Shown here in pieces: positions 9,513 through 17,220 of a DNA stretch of 64,000 nucleotides (positions are counted from its first letter, which is position 1; every line of letters starts with the position of its first letter). A program made the position numbers and the translations under genes. Location: contig NZ_FPEG01000002.1 of the NCBI RefSeq assembly GCF_900117395.1, positions 800,445 to 864,444 of the forward strand. The letters are read 5' to 3'. Source of the stretch: Agrococcus sp. Marseille-P2731. Lineage in GTDB: Bacteria; Actinomycetota; Actinomycetes; Actinomycetales; Microbacteriaceae. The notes under the pieces were generated by a model, which searched no databases, was not told where the DNA came from, and worked only from the letters and a program-made list of their open reading frames with translations.

Positions 9513-9989
9513 TCAGTCGACGAACACGGAACGCGCGGTCGATGTCACGTCGAGGCGGATGCCCTCCGGCAGCAGGAGGGAGACGACCGGTGGCCTCCAG
9601 GCGCTCGACACGGTGACGGTGGCGCTGCGCGCGTCGGCAGCAGCGCCCACCACCTGGATCGCGTCGAGGTCGCTCGCAGCTCGGGCCACCCAGTCGGCGG
9701 CGGCGCGATCCACGGCCGCTTCGGCGAGCTCCGGGGTCGCCGACTGACCGTCGAACCGCACCTGCTCGAGCGCGAATGCCTCCGCCGCCGCGAGCGCCGC
9801 GCCGTCTGCCACGGTGAAGAGTCGACGGCGCTCGATCAGCAGGCTCGTGGCCGCGGTCACCGCGAGGATGAGGGCGAGCGCGAGCGCCGCGAAGCCGATC
9901 GTCAGGACGAGCGTGGAGCCCTGCTCCTCATCCCGCATCCGTCGCCACGACGCGCCCGCGCCTCGGAAGTCTCGCGAACGGGGCTTCAC
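9513..9989 (-). CDS. TadG/TadE-like pseudopilin protein
   Basis: A 158-residue single-pass protein. The N-terminal part carries the pilin-like signature DEEQGSTLVLTIGF followed by a hydrophobic helix (about residues 28-52), then LLIERRRLFTVADGAALAAAEA, typical of the secretion-neighbourhood TadE-like proteins that end actinobacterial Tad loci. The C-terminal part is a small extracytoplasmic domain. Its start overlaps the preceding gene's stop by four bases, so it is the last gene of the pilus operon. Confidence 0.78.
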   Translation of the reverse strand: MKPRSRDFRGAGASWRRMRDEEQGSTLVLTIGFAALALALILAVTAATSLLIERRRLFTVADGAALAAAEAFALEQVRFDGQSATPELAEAAVDRAAADWVARAASDLDAIQVVGAAADARSATVTVSSAWRPPVVSLLLPEGIRLDVTSTARSVFVD

Positions 9990-10477
9990 GGTGCTCCGCC
10001 GAACGCCGAGACCGGCTGCATCGCCGTCGCCGATATCGGCACGCCCAGTCCGACATCGAGGTCCAGGAGCGGTGGGGCGAGCGGTAGCGGCACGGTTGCG
10101 ACGATCTCCACCGTGACGGTGCCTCGTGCTGTCGAGCAGTCGCCGGCGCTCGGCGCGCAGACGACCGACACGGATGCGTCCACTGGATCGATCCCGGCGC
10201 CGGCGAGCGCCACCACGATGGCTCGGTCGGCTGCGGCGAGCCCTGCGTCATGGTCACCGGCCTGCGCGACCGCGCGGGCTGCGTGTCGGGCGCCGCCCTC
10301 GATGCCGAGCACCGCGTGCTGGATCTGCCCCAGCGTGATCACGAGGTAGACGAGCGGCACGAGCAGCAGCACGCCGACGGTCAAGAACTCGAGCGACGCC
10401 GAGCCGCCCTCGTCGCGCAGGCGTGCGACGACGCGGCGTGCGCTGGGCCCGTCATCCGAGCGTCTCGACGGGCGCAT
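9986..10477 (-). CDS. TadE-like minor pseudopilin
   Basis: A 163-residue protein with a basic N-terminus, the cleavage/assembly motif GGSASLEFLTVGVLL (glutamate-5-like residue of pseudopilins) and one membrane helix at about 28-50, followed by an extracytoplasmic domain with two cysteines that could pair. It overlaps the upstream tadE gene by 26 bases and the downstream gene by four, showing tight translational coupling. The role is inferred from TadE/TadF families as a minor structural or assembly factor of the Flp pilus. Confidence 0.78.
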   Translation of the reverse strand: MRPSRRSDDGPSARRVVARLRDEGGSASLEFLTVGVLLLVPLVYLVITLGQIQHAVLGIEGGARHAARAVAQAGDHDAGLAAADRAIVVALAGAGIDPVDASVSVVCAPSAGDCSTARGTVTVEIVATVPLPLAPPLLDLDVGLGVPISATAMQPVSAFGGAP

Positions 10478-10832
10478 GACCGGTCACCTCCAGCGCGCTC
10501 GGCCCGAGCAGCCCGAGCACCGGCAGGGGTGCGAGCACCCGGATCTCGATCGTGTCGAGACCGGCGACGGCGCCCCGGGAAGCAGACACCTGCTGTGCGT
10601 AGTCGGCGCCGACTGCGGTCGTGATCAATGCACGCGTGCGATCGACGCCTGCGGCTGCATCGGCACCGACGAGTGACGCATGCCGCGCACCCTCGGCGGC
10701 AGCGTCGGTCACGGTCGCCCGCACGTGCATCGCGAGCGACAGCTGCAGCACCGACAGCACGAGCACCACGAGGAGCCCGGCCACCATCGTGAACTCCGCG
10801 ACCGCCGAGCCGCGCTCGTCGGCCAGGCGCAT
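10452..10832 (-). CDS. TadE family protein
   Basis: A 126-residue pseudopilin. MRLADERGSAVAEFTMVAGLL is the classical TadE start: a short leader, Gly-Ser-x-x-x-Glu-Phe, and a hydrophobic helix (about 14-36), followed by AAAEGARHAS and a short C-terminal domain. The frame is open further upstream, but the ATG at 10832 overlaps the stop of the DUF4244 gene (ATGA) and places the TadE motif at the N-terminus. It is probably a minor pilin of the Tad apparatus. Confidence 0.85.
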   Translation of the reverse strand: MRLADERGSAVAEFTMVAGLLVVLVLSVLQLSLAMHVRATVTDAAAEGARHASLVGADAAAGVDRTRALITTAVGADYAQQVSASRGAVAGLDTIEIRVLAPLPVLGLLGPSALEVTGHAPVETLG

Positions 10833-11020
10833 CAGAAGCTCGTGACCCGCGCGATCGCCTGCTCGAACACCCCCGTGAGCGCGGGCCCGGCGACCGTCCA
10901 GATGACGATCACGAGTCCCGCCGTCATCAGGGTGACGAGCACCCATCCGGGGACGTCGCCGCGCTCCTCATCCTGGATGCGCCCCACCACGCGAGAGAAC
11001 CGTCTGCTGATCGTTGTCAT
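10832..11020 (-). CDS. DUF4244 Flp-pilin-like small protein
   Basis: A 62-residue protein with a basic N-terminus and the motif RGDVPGWVLVTLMTAGLVIVIW leading into a single hydrophobic helix, the pattern of actinobacterial DUF4244 proteins that occupy the major-pilin (Flp) position in Tad loci. A strong GAAGGAGG ribosome site precedes the ATG at 11020, the best in the operon, which fits a structural subunit needed in many copies. Longer upstream readings of the frame lie inside tadC and are rejected. Confidence 0.85.
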   Translation of the reverse strand: MTTISRRFSRVVGRIQDEERGDVPGWVLVTLMTAGLVIVIWTVAGPALTGVFEQAIARVTSF

Positions 11021-11031
11021 TGCTTCCTCCT

Positions 11032-11967
11032 TCAGAATCCGACTTGCAGGACATGGATGCCGGGCCAGAGCGCGAACGCGACCGTGGTCGGGAGCAGGCC
11101 GAACACCAGCGGCACGAGCATGGAGATCTCCTTGCGACCCGCCGCCTCGAGGAGCGCGCGCTTCGCTGCCTCGCGCGCGTCGAGCGCTTGCGCCTGCAGC
11201 GTCTGCGCGAGCGGCGTGCCGCGCTCGAGCGCCCCGCGCATCTGATCGACGCATCGAGACACCCCCGGATGGTCGAGCTCCTCCGACAGCGCCGCCAGGG
11301 CGCTCGACAGGCTCGAGCCGGCGGCCGCATCCGCCACCACTCCGGCGAGCTCGCGCCCCAACGCGCTCTGGCCCGCGGCACCGACGCGGCGCAGCGCATC
11401 CTGGAGTCCCTCACCCGCCGCGAGGCTGAGCGATACGAATTCGAGGATCGAGGGCAGCTCGCTCGAGATGCGCGCGAGGCGCCGCTTGGCCTGCCGTTGC
11501 ACGAGCCAGTCGACCGCGAACGCGCCGATGGCTGCAGCGAGCGCGCCGAGTGCTGCTGGCAGCGCGACGGGCCCGCCCTGCATCGCCCCGACGACGCCGA
11601 GCGCGGTGCCCGCGGCACCGCAGAGCACGGCCCAGCGCAGCTGGCGCCCGCGGAATGCTCCGACGCTCTCGACAGCCGCCGCCTGGCGCAGTCGACGACG
11701 GATGCCATCCGGTGCTCCGAGCACTGCGTGCACGACGGGCGTGAGGCGGTCACCGACGGGCGAGGCGACGACGCCGACGATGCCGAGCGGATTGATGCGG
11801 CGACGGGCCATCAGGTCGCGAGCGCCGGAGGACACGTCGAGCACGTACGGCGCGACGCGATGCAGCAGCAGCGGTCGACGGAAGAGCGGCACGAGGCTCA
11901 CCAGCATCCACACTCCGAAGCCGAGGGTGGTGCCGAGGATCAGGCTCCAGCCGACCTCGGCGCTCAC
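11032..11967 (-). CDS. Type II/IV secretion system F-family protein TadC
   Basis: A 311-residue inner-membrane platform protein. It has an N-terminal membrane helix, a cytoplasmic GspF-type four-helix domain (about residues 140-260, with ELPSILEFVSLSLAAGEGLQ and the RCVDQMRGALERGTPL stretch) and C-terminal helices. It is paired with the similar tadB product. The GTG start at 11967 overlaps the tadB stop (GTGA); the longer frame upstream is ignored. Confidence 0.82.
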   Translation of the reverse strand: MSAEVGWSLILGTTLGFGVWMLVSLVPLFRRPLLLHRVAPYVLDVSSGARDLMARRRINPLGIVGVVASPVGDRLTPVVHAVLGAPDGIRRRLRQAAAVESVGAFRGRQLRWAVLCGAAGTALGVVGAMQGGPVALPAALGALAAAIGAFAVDWLVQRQAKRRLARISSELPSILEFVSLSLAAGEGLQDALRRVGAAGQSALGRELAGVVADAAAGSSLSSALAALSEELDHPGVSRCVDQMRGALERGTPLAQTLQAQALDAREAAKRALLEAAGRKEISMLVPLVFGLLPTTVAFALWPGIHVLQVGF

Positions 11968-12821
11968 GCGAACCACCGCGCCTCGGTCGGCAGCGCTCCG
12001 ATGCGCAGCATCACGCGATACGCGATCCACGTCACCGCCGCACCCCCGGCGACGAGCGCGAAGCCGCCGGACGAGGTGTACGCCTGGGCGGCTTCTGGCC
12101 GGGTGGAGAGGAGCAGCAGCACGATCCAGGGCGCCACGACGCCCAGCCGAGCTGCGCTCACGATCCAGGTCTGGCGCGCCTCCAGCTCACCGCGGGTCGC
12201 GAGGTCGATGCGGAGGTAGGCCGCGAGCTCGCGCAGCACCGTCGTCATCTCGGTGCCCCCGACCTCGCGCGCCATCCGCAGCGTCTCGATGATGCGGTCG
12301 GCGACCGGGTCGGCGAGCCTCGCCTTCAGCCGATCGAGCGCGTAACCGAACGAGCCCGTCGCGCGGTGGTCAGCTGCGTAGGCGGCGAAGGCCGAGCGCG
12401 TGACGTCGGGACCGGTGTGCTCGAGCTGCGCGACCGCATCCGGCAGCGCCAGTCCGCTGCGCACCGCCGAGACGAGGTGGTCGACCACATCTGGCCACAC
12501 GGCAGCCTGCGCGGAGCGCCGGCGCCTCGCGCGCCAGCGCACGGCGAGCAGCGGCCCGGTGGCGCCAGCCGCGAACGCGGCACCGGCGACCGCGACGACC
12601 GGCGCGAAGGCGAGGGCCAGCCCGGCCGCGAGCGCGCCGACCAGCAGCGACACGAGCGCGAGTGCGAGCGGAGGCACGTCGTCGAGCCCCGCCTGGGTCA
12701 GACGATCGAGCATCTTCGGTCGGAGCCGCGGTTCGGAGGTGCGTGCGCTCCGCGGCCACAGCCACGGGCTCGCGGTGAGCACGAGGCCGAGCCCCAGCGC
12801 CGCACCCAGCAGCCACGTCAC
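11964..12821 (-). CDS. Type II/IV secretion system F-family protein TadB
   Basis: A 285-residue membrane protein with two N-terminal hydrophobic segments (1-20 and about 50-90), a cytoplasmic GspF domain (WPDVVDHLVSAVRSGLALPDA, then MAREVGGTEMTTVLRELA) and two C-terminal helices. It is expected to form the inner-membrane platform with TadC above the TadA ATPase. The GTG start at 12821 overlaps the ATPase stop (GTGA). Confidence 0.84.
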   Translation of the reverse strand: MTWLLGAALGLGLVLTASPWLWPRSARTSEPRLRPKMLDRLTQAGLDDVPPLALALVSLLVGALAAGLALAFAPVVAVAGAAFAAGATGPLLAVRWRARRRRSAQAAVWPDVVDHLVSAVRSGLALPDAVAQLEHTGPDVTRSAFAAYAADHRATGSFGYALDRLKARLADPVADRIIETLRMAREVGGTEMTTVLRELAAYLRIDLATRGELEARQTWIVSAARLGVVAPWIVLLLLSTRPEAAQAYTSSGGFALVAGGAAVTWIAYRVMLRIGALPTEARWFA

Positions 12822-14050
12822 GCGCTGCCCCTCGAGAGCAGCGCGGTCGGATCGATCCCGACCGCCGCGAACTTGGCCGACCGCGCGGGATGCGATCCCG
12901 TGGGTTCGAGCAGTCCGCCACGCAGCGCGAAGAGGCTCGAAGCCTCGATCACACCCGCCGTCGCCTGACCCGTCGGCGCCAGGATCTCGACGACGTGGCG
13001 ATTGCCGCGCGCATCGATCGCCAGGTGCACGACCAGGTCGATGCACTGCGCGACCGTCGGCACCACGAAGCCGACGTCGATGTTGCGGCCCGCGAGCAGC
13101 GGCAGCGTCGTGAGCTTGCTGAGCGCATCGCGCGCTGAGTTCGCGTGGATCGAGCACATGCCGCTCACCCCGCAGTTCAGGGCGACCAGCAGGTCGAGCG
13201 CCTCGGCCTCGCGCACCTCGCCGACCACCAGCCGGTCCGGCCGCATGCGCAACGACTCCTTCACGAGCCGCCGCAGCGAGATCTCTCCCGTGCCCTCGAG
13301 CGAAGGCTGGCGGCACTGGAGCCCCACGATGTCGTCGACCGGAGGATCGAGCTCGAAGGTCTCCTCGACGGTCACGACGCGCTCCCCCGGGCGCACCGCC
13401 GCCAGCAGCGCGTTCAGCATCGTCGTCTTGCCCGCGTGCGTCGGCCCTGAGACCAGGATGTTGCAGCCCGCGAGCACCGCCTGCTTGAGGAAGGCCGCCG
13501 CTTGCTGGCTGAGTGCCCCGCGCTCGACGAGCGCGGTCAAGGACGCCAGCCGACGCGAGAACTTGCGGATGTTCAGGCTGATCGCACCGCGCGCGACGTC
13601 ACCGCTCGCGACGTGCAGGCGCGAGCCGTCCGGCAGCGACGCGTCGACGAACGGAGAGCTGAGATCGACGCGGCGGCCCGTGGTGGAGAGCATCCGCTCG
13701 ACCAGGTCGCGCACCTCGGTCTCGGTGAGTCGGAGCGGCAGCTGCTCGCTCACGCCCCCGCGAGCGCAGAAGACGCGCGAACCCTGATTGACCCAGATCT
13801 CCTCGATGTCGGGATCGTCCAGATAGGGCTGCAGCGGCCCGTAGCCGGACACGGCCGCGAGCACATCGCGCTCAGCCTTCCGCTCGTCCGTCAGCATCGG
13901 CAGGCTGCCACCCAGCGACCGCTCGGCGTAGGCGCGCACCGCATCGCGCACGTAGCGCTCGGCCAGGTCGCCCGACCCTGCCAGATCGATCCCGTCACGA
14001 CGCACCTTCGCCCGCACGCTGGCGGTGATCTCGGCGACGGCTTGCTGCAT
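12818..14050 (-). CDS. Tad/CpaF-type secretion ATPase
   Basis: This hexameric ATPase drives assembly of the Flp pilus or a related secretion system. From the ATG at 14050 it has 410 residues: an N-terminal domain with GPLQPYLDDPDIEEIWVNQG (71-90), Walker A GPTHAGKTT (202-210), the VVTVEETFEL Asp-box equivalent, Walker B (RPDRLVVGEVREAEA) and the SIHANSARDAL His-box. The histidine in Walker A differs from the usual GATGSGKTT. The frame is open to GTG codons at 14098 and 14185, but family alignment favours 14050. The tadZ/cpaE gene that normally precedes it is missing; a divergent cell-wall-binding gene stands there instead. A fragment of a second copy lies at 16111-16227. Confidence 0.9.
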   Translation of the reverse strand: MQQAVAEITASVRAKVRRDGIDLAGSGDLAERYVRDAVRAYAERSLGGSLPMLTDERKAERDVLAAVSGYGPLQPYLDDPDIEEIWVNQGSRVFCARGGVSEQLPLRLTETEVRDLVERMLSTTGRRVDLSSPFVDASLPDGSRLHVASGDVARGAISLNIRKFSRRLASLTALVERGALSQQAAAFLKQAVLAGCNILVSGPTHAGKTTMLNALLAAVRPGERVVTVEETFELDPPVDDIVGLQCRQPSLEGTGEISLRRLVKESLRMRPDRLVVGEVREAEALDLLVALNCGVSGMCSIHANSARDALSKLTTLPLLAGRNIDVGFVVPTVAQCIDLVVHLAIDARGNRHVVEILAPTGQATAGVIEASSLFALRGGLLEPTGSHPARSAKFAAVGIDPTALLSRGSA

Positions 14051-14199
14051 GCGGGCCAGTGAACTCGACCGCTGCGGAGCGTCGCGGAAGTTGTCCACAG
14101 CGCGATCGACGTGCTGCGGCGCGATGACCCACAGACGCGAGGTATGCTCAGCGAAGGCGGTCTCCCCCAGCGCCTCCTCCTTCACCGTGGAAGGCCACC

Positions 14200-15435
14200 A
14201 TGCCTCGCACTCAGACCCGCCCGCGCATCCGCGCCCGCGCGATCGCGATCGCAGCGACAGCGATGCTGCTGGCCGCGCCGCTCGTCACGCTCACCCCCGC
14301 TCCGGCCGCAGAGGCCCACTCGATCAAGAGGATCGCCGGCGCGAATCGCTACGCGACCTCGGTAGCCATGTCGCAGGCGCTCCCCTGGGTGGGCGAAACC
14401 GTCTACCTCGCCTCCGGGGCGAAGTTCCCCGACGCGCTCGCCGCCGGCCCGGTCGCTGCTGCCGAGCAGGCGCACCTGCTGCTCACGACACGGGACGCTG
14501 TCCCGCCCACGGTGATGCAGGAGATCGAGCGGATCTCCCCCGACACCGTGGTGCTTGTCGGGGACCAGCAGTCGATCTCATCGAGCGTCGCACGCGCTAT
14601 CGAGACGGAGATCGGCGCGACCGTCGAGCGAGTCTCCGGCAGCAACCGATTCGAGACCGCGCTCGCGCTGCTCGACCGGGTCGAGGGCCTCGACGAGATC
14701 TGGGTGGTCGCGGGTGGCAAGTTCCCCGACGCCCTGGTCGCGGGATCTGTCGCCGGGCAGTCGAACGGCGGCATCATCCTCGACTGGCGAGGCACCACGC
14801 CCGCCCAGCTCGAGGCATGGCGCCAGCGCGTCGCCCCCTACGTCGAGGGACGGCCTGTGCGCGTCGCCGGCAGCACCGCTTCGGTCTCTGCCGCGACCGT
14901 CGAGGCGCTGCGTCGATCGGGTGCCACCTCGGTCGAGCGCTATGCAGGCAGCGACCGCTACGAGACCGCCGTGCGCATCCACGACGCGTTCAGCAGGACG
15001 GCACCGAACGGGAGGATGCTGCTCACGACCGGTCAGAACTTCCCCGATGCGCTCGGAGGATCGGTGCTCGCGGCTGCCACTGGCCAGCCGCTCTACCTGA
15101 CGCCGACGCGCTGCCACACCCCGACCGCGACGATGCTGCGAGCCGAGCGCGATCAGCGCGGCGTGAGCGTCATCACCGGGCTCGGGGGCAAGCCGTCGCT
15201 CTCCGATCCAGCCCTGCGCTTGGAGAACTGCCCGCCGCCACCGCCTCGCCCGACTCCTCCGCCCCCAGCTCCGAGCATCCCTCCGGGCCCGGCGCCTTCG
15301 AGCTCGGTGAACTGCTCCGACTTCCGGACCCAGCGAGCGGCGCAGCTCTGGTTCGACTACTGGTTCCCGAGGTACGGCGACATCGCGGGCCTCGATCGCG
15401 ACGATGACGGTCGAGCCTGCGAGACCCTTCCCTGA
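14200..15435 (+). CDS. Secreted cell-wall-binding repeat (CWB2) protein with Excalibur domain
   Basis: A 411-residue exported protein. A Sec signal peptide (residues 1-38, cleavage near AEA-H) is followed by three CWB2 modules (about 42-125, 130-215 and 225-315), each with the RxxGxNRYxT start and an KFPDAL/NFPDAL motif, as in clostridial and actinobacterial cell-wall-binding domains. A proline-rich linker leads to a C-terminal Excalibur calcium-binding domain with CSDF and DRDDDGRACE (about 372-411). It should sit non-covalently on the wall. The ATG has GGAAGG seven bases upstream, and a TATGCT -10 is at 14143-14148. It is divergent from the Tad operon; a functional link to the pilus is possible but unproven. 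Confidence 0.92.
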   Translation: MPRTQTRPRIRARAIAIAATAMLLAAPLVTLTPAPAAEAHSIKRIAGANRYATSVAMSQALPWVGETVYLASGAKFPDALAAGPVAAAEQAHLLLTTRDAVPPTVMQEIERISPDTVVLVGDQQSISSSVARAIETEIGATVERVSGSNRFETALALLDRVEGLDEIWVVAGGKFPDALVAGSVAGQSNGGIILDWRGTTPAQLEAWRQRVAPYVEGRPVRVAGSTASVSAATVEALRRSGATSVERYAGSDRYETAVRIHDAFSRTAPNGRMLLTTGQNFPDALGGSVLAAATGQPLYLTPTRCHTPTATMLRAERDQRGVSVITGLGGKPSLSDPALRLENCPPPPPRPTPPPPAPSIPPGPAPSSSVNCSDFRTQRAAQLWFDYWFPRYGDIAGLDRDDDGRACETLP

Positions 15436-15512
15436 TCGCTGCTGCGCACAGGATGCAGCTCGGGCACGACCGCTGCGAAGCAGGCGGGCGTCCCAACAGG
15501 TAGCGTGCCCGC

Positions 15513-15878
15513 ATGACGGTGCAGCGCAGCTTCCCGATCCTCTCGACGCGTGACCTCGACGGGCTCGAGGCGTTCTACGTCGCAGCGTTCGACGCGGAAC
15601 GTGTCTACGCCTTCGAAGCCGACGGGCGCGTGGTCTACGTCGCGCTTACCGTCGGCGCGTCGACGGTGAGCATCGGGGTCGACAACGACCTGCCGGGCGA
15701 TCCGATGGGCGCGGCCCTCTGGATCTACGTCGACGACGCCGACGATGCATACCGCCGCGCGCTCGAGGTGGGAGCCACGAGCGTCGCGGCGCCAGCGCTC
15801 ATGCCGTGGGGTGAGCGAGTTGCGCAGGTGCGGGATCCCGGGGGTTTCCTGCTCTACCTCGGTACGCCGGGCGAGTGA
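15513..15878 (+). CDS. Glyoxalase/VOC superfamily protein
   Basis: A 121-residue single-module vicinal-oxygen-chelate protein. It begins with SFPILSTRDLDGLEAFYVAAF and ends with the typical WGERVAQVRDPGGFLLYLG strand-helix-strand unit. The metal-binding pattern of true glyoxalase I is incomplete, so it could be a bleomycin-resistance-like or binding protein of unknown ligand. The ATG is six bases behind TAGCGT (15501-15506) without a ribosome site, so a leaderless message is likely. Confidence 0.82.
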   Translation: MTVQRSFPILSTRDLDGLEAFYVAAFDAERVYAFEADGRVVYVALTVGASTVSIGVDNDLPGDPMGAALWIYVDDADDAYRRALEVGATSVAAPALMPWGERVAQVRDPGGFLLYLGTPGE

Positions 15879-16017
15879 GCGGAGCCGCGGCAACCCGCGG
15901 CGGGCACGATCCACAGCCTCGCGCGGCGCACGCGCGTCACGGGATGTGCGCGCGGACCGCTGCCATGAAACCTCGAGCAGGCGATCGCCGCCGTCGAGGC
16001 GCACTTGGCGCTGCTCA

Positions 16018-16104
16018 GCCCTCCGCCCGGTGCAGCGTACGCTTCCTGATCCAGCGGTTCGGCTCGCCCACCGCGCCGGAGGTGTTCACGGCGTCGTCGC
16101 CGTG
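16018..16104 (-). pseudogene. Decayed copy of the 3' end of the squalene-cyclase-like gene
   Basis: On the minus strand this stretch reads GDDAVNTSGAVGEPNRWI... ending RAEG, matching the C-terminus of the intact gene at 17221-18150 (GGDAVNDYGAVGEPNRWI... RWAEG). A 32-bp block is identical between 16047-16078 and 17262-17293. There is no start and the remainder of the gene is absent. It is joined directly to a fragment of the pilus ATPase gene. The rest of the 388-base interval 15879-16266 holds no gene that I can recognise. Confidence 0.75.
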
Positions 16105-16110
16105 GTCACA

Positions 16111-16227
16111 TCGAGCGCCGAAGACGCGAGATCCCTGGTTCACCCAGAGCTCTTCGACCTCGGGGTCGTCGAGGAACGGCCGCAGCAGACCGCAGCCCGG
16201 CACGGCGGCGAGCATCTCCTCGGGCAC
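16111..16227 (-). pseudogene. Fragment of a Tad/CpaF ATPase gene
   Basis: The minus-strand translation contains LAAVPGCGLLRPFLDDPEVE followed by ELWVNQGSRVFGAR, close to residues 64-97 of the intact ATPase (LAAVSGYGPLQPYLDDPDIE, EIWVNQGSRVFCAR). It is diverged, so it probably comes from a second paralogue or another strain's allele rather than a recent duplication. Nothing before or after this block of the ATPase is present. It is fused to the cyclase-like fragment on its downstream side. Confidence 0.75.
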
Positions 16228-16266
16228 CGCTCGAGGCCAGTCACGCCGCGGATACCATCGGTGACG

Positions 16267-17190
16267 ATGATCCCCGAGCCCGCTTCCCACGACCGCCGCA
16301 CCGTGGCACTGCCGTGGGGAGACGTGTCCTACCTCGAATGGCAGCCCGGCACCCCGCCATCCGGATCGCCGCGACCCGCAGCGGGGGCGCCGACGGTGCT
16401 GCTGCTGCACGGCGGTGGCCTGGACTCAGCCCTGCTCTCGTGGGGCGGCATCGGCGGAGAGCTCGCGGCTGCCGGCCATCGTGTGATCGCCCCCGATCAC
16501 CCCGGCTACGGGGCCAGCACCAGGGCTCCGTGGCGGGCCTCGCAGGATCGACTCCTGGGCTACGTCGCGGCGCTGATCGATGCGCTCCAGCTCGAGCACT
16601 ACGTCATCGGCGGCCTCTCCCTCGGCGGCGGGCTCGCCATCGGGCATGCGCTCGGCCACCCGCAGCGGGTTGCCGGCCTCATGCTGCTCGGCAGCTACGG
16701 ACTCATGCGCACGATCGTGCCGGGGCGCCTGGCCGCGCCCGTGCAGCTGCTCTCCTGGCTCAGCACCCGCGCTGGCCTGCTCGCGCTCGGGACTCGCGCC
16801 ACACTGCGCAGCCGCGCCTTGCTCGACGCGAGCCTGCGGCCCGTCGTGCGCGACCCCGCGCAGCGCACACCGGAGCTGCTCGACGCCATCCTCGCCGAAG
16901 GCCGCCGGGGCACGGGCATCGAGGTCTTCGCCGAATGGCAGCGGGCAGAGGTGGGGCTGCGCACCCAGACGACCAGGTACAGCGAGCGCGTCGGGGAGCT
17001 GGCGATGCCGGTGCTCATCGTGCACGGCCAGCACGACTCCGGTGTGCCGCTCGCCGCGGCGCGCGCGGCTGCCGACACCATCCCCGACGCGCAGCTGCTC
17101 GTGGTGCCGGAAGCGGGGCACTGGGTGCAGCGCGACCGACCGGACGTCGTCGTGCCGGCGATGCAGCGCTACCTCCGCCGCCTCGCCTGA
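16267..17190 (+). CDS. Alpha/beta-hydrolase fold protein
   Basis: A 307-residue soluble hydrolase with unknown substrate. The oxyanion region LLLHGGGLDSALLSWG is near residue 50, the nucleophile elbow GGLSLGGGLA near 116-125 (serine nucleophile), an acid in VLIVHGQHDSGVPL and the catalytic histidine in EAGHWVQRDRP near the C-terminus. The long open frame upstream covers the gene-fragment region; the ATG at 16267 starts just before the conserved core and lies eight bases from TACCAT (16253-16258). Confidence 0.84.
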   Translation: MIPEPASHDRRTVALPWGDVSYLEWQPGTPPSGSPRPAAGAPTVLLLHGGGLDSALLSWGGIGGELAAAGHRVIAPDHPGYGASTRAPWRASQDRLLGYVAALIDALQLEHYVIGGLSLGGGLAIGHALGHPQRVAGLMLLGSYGLMRTIVPGRLAAPVQLLSWLSTRAGLLALGTRATLRSRALLDASLRPVVRDPAQRTPELLDAILAEGRRGTGIEVFAEWQRAEVGLRTQTTRYSERVGELAMPVLIVHGQHDSGVPLAAARAAADTIPDAQLLVVPEAGHWVQRDRPDVVVPAMQRYLRRLA

Positions 17191-17220
17191 GGGGCGCATC
17201 AGGGCACGCGAGCGCGCTCC

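Noticed and set aside
15955-16016. Possible third gene fragment on the plus strand (LEQAIAAVEAHLALLS)
   Set aside because: The 16-residue helical string resembles the end of a regulator but is too short and unspecific to assign.
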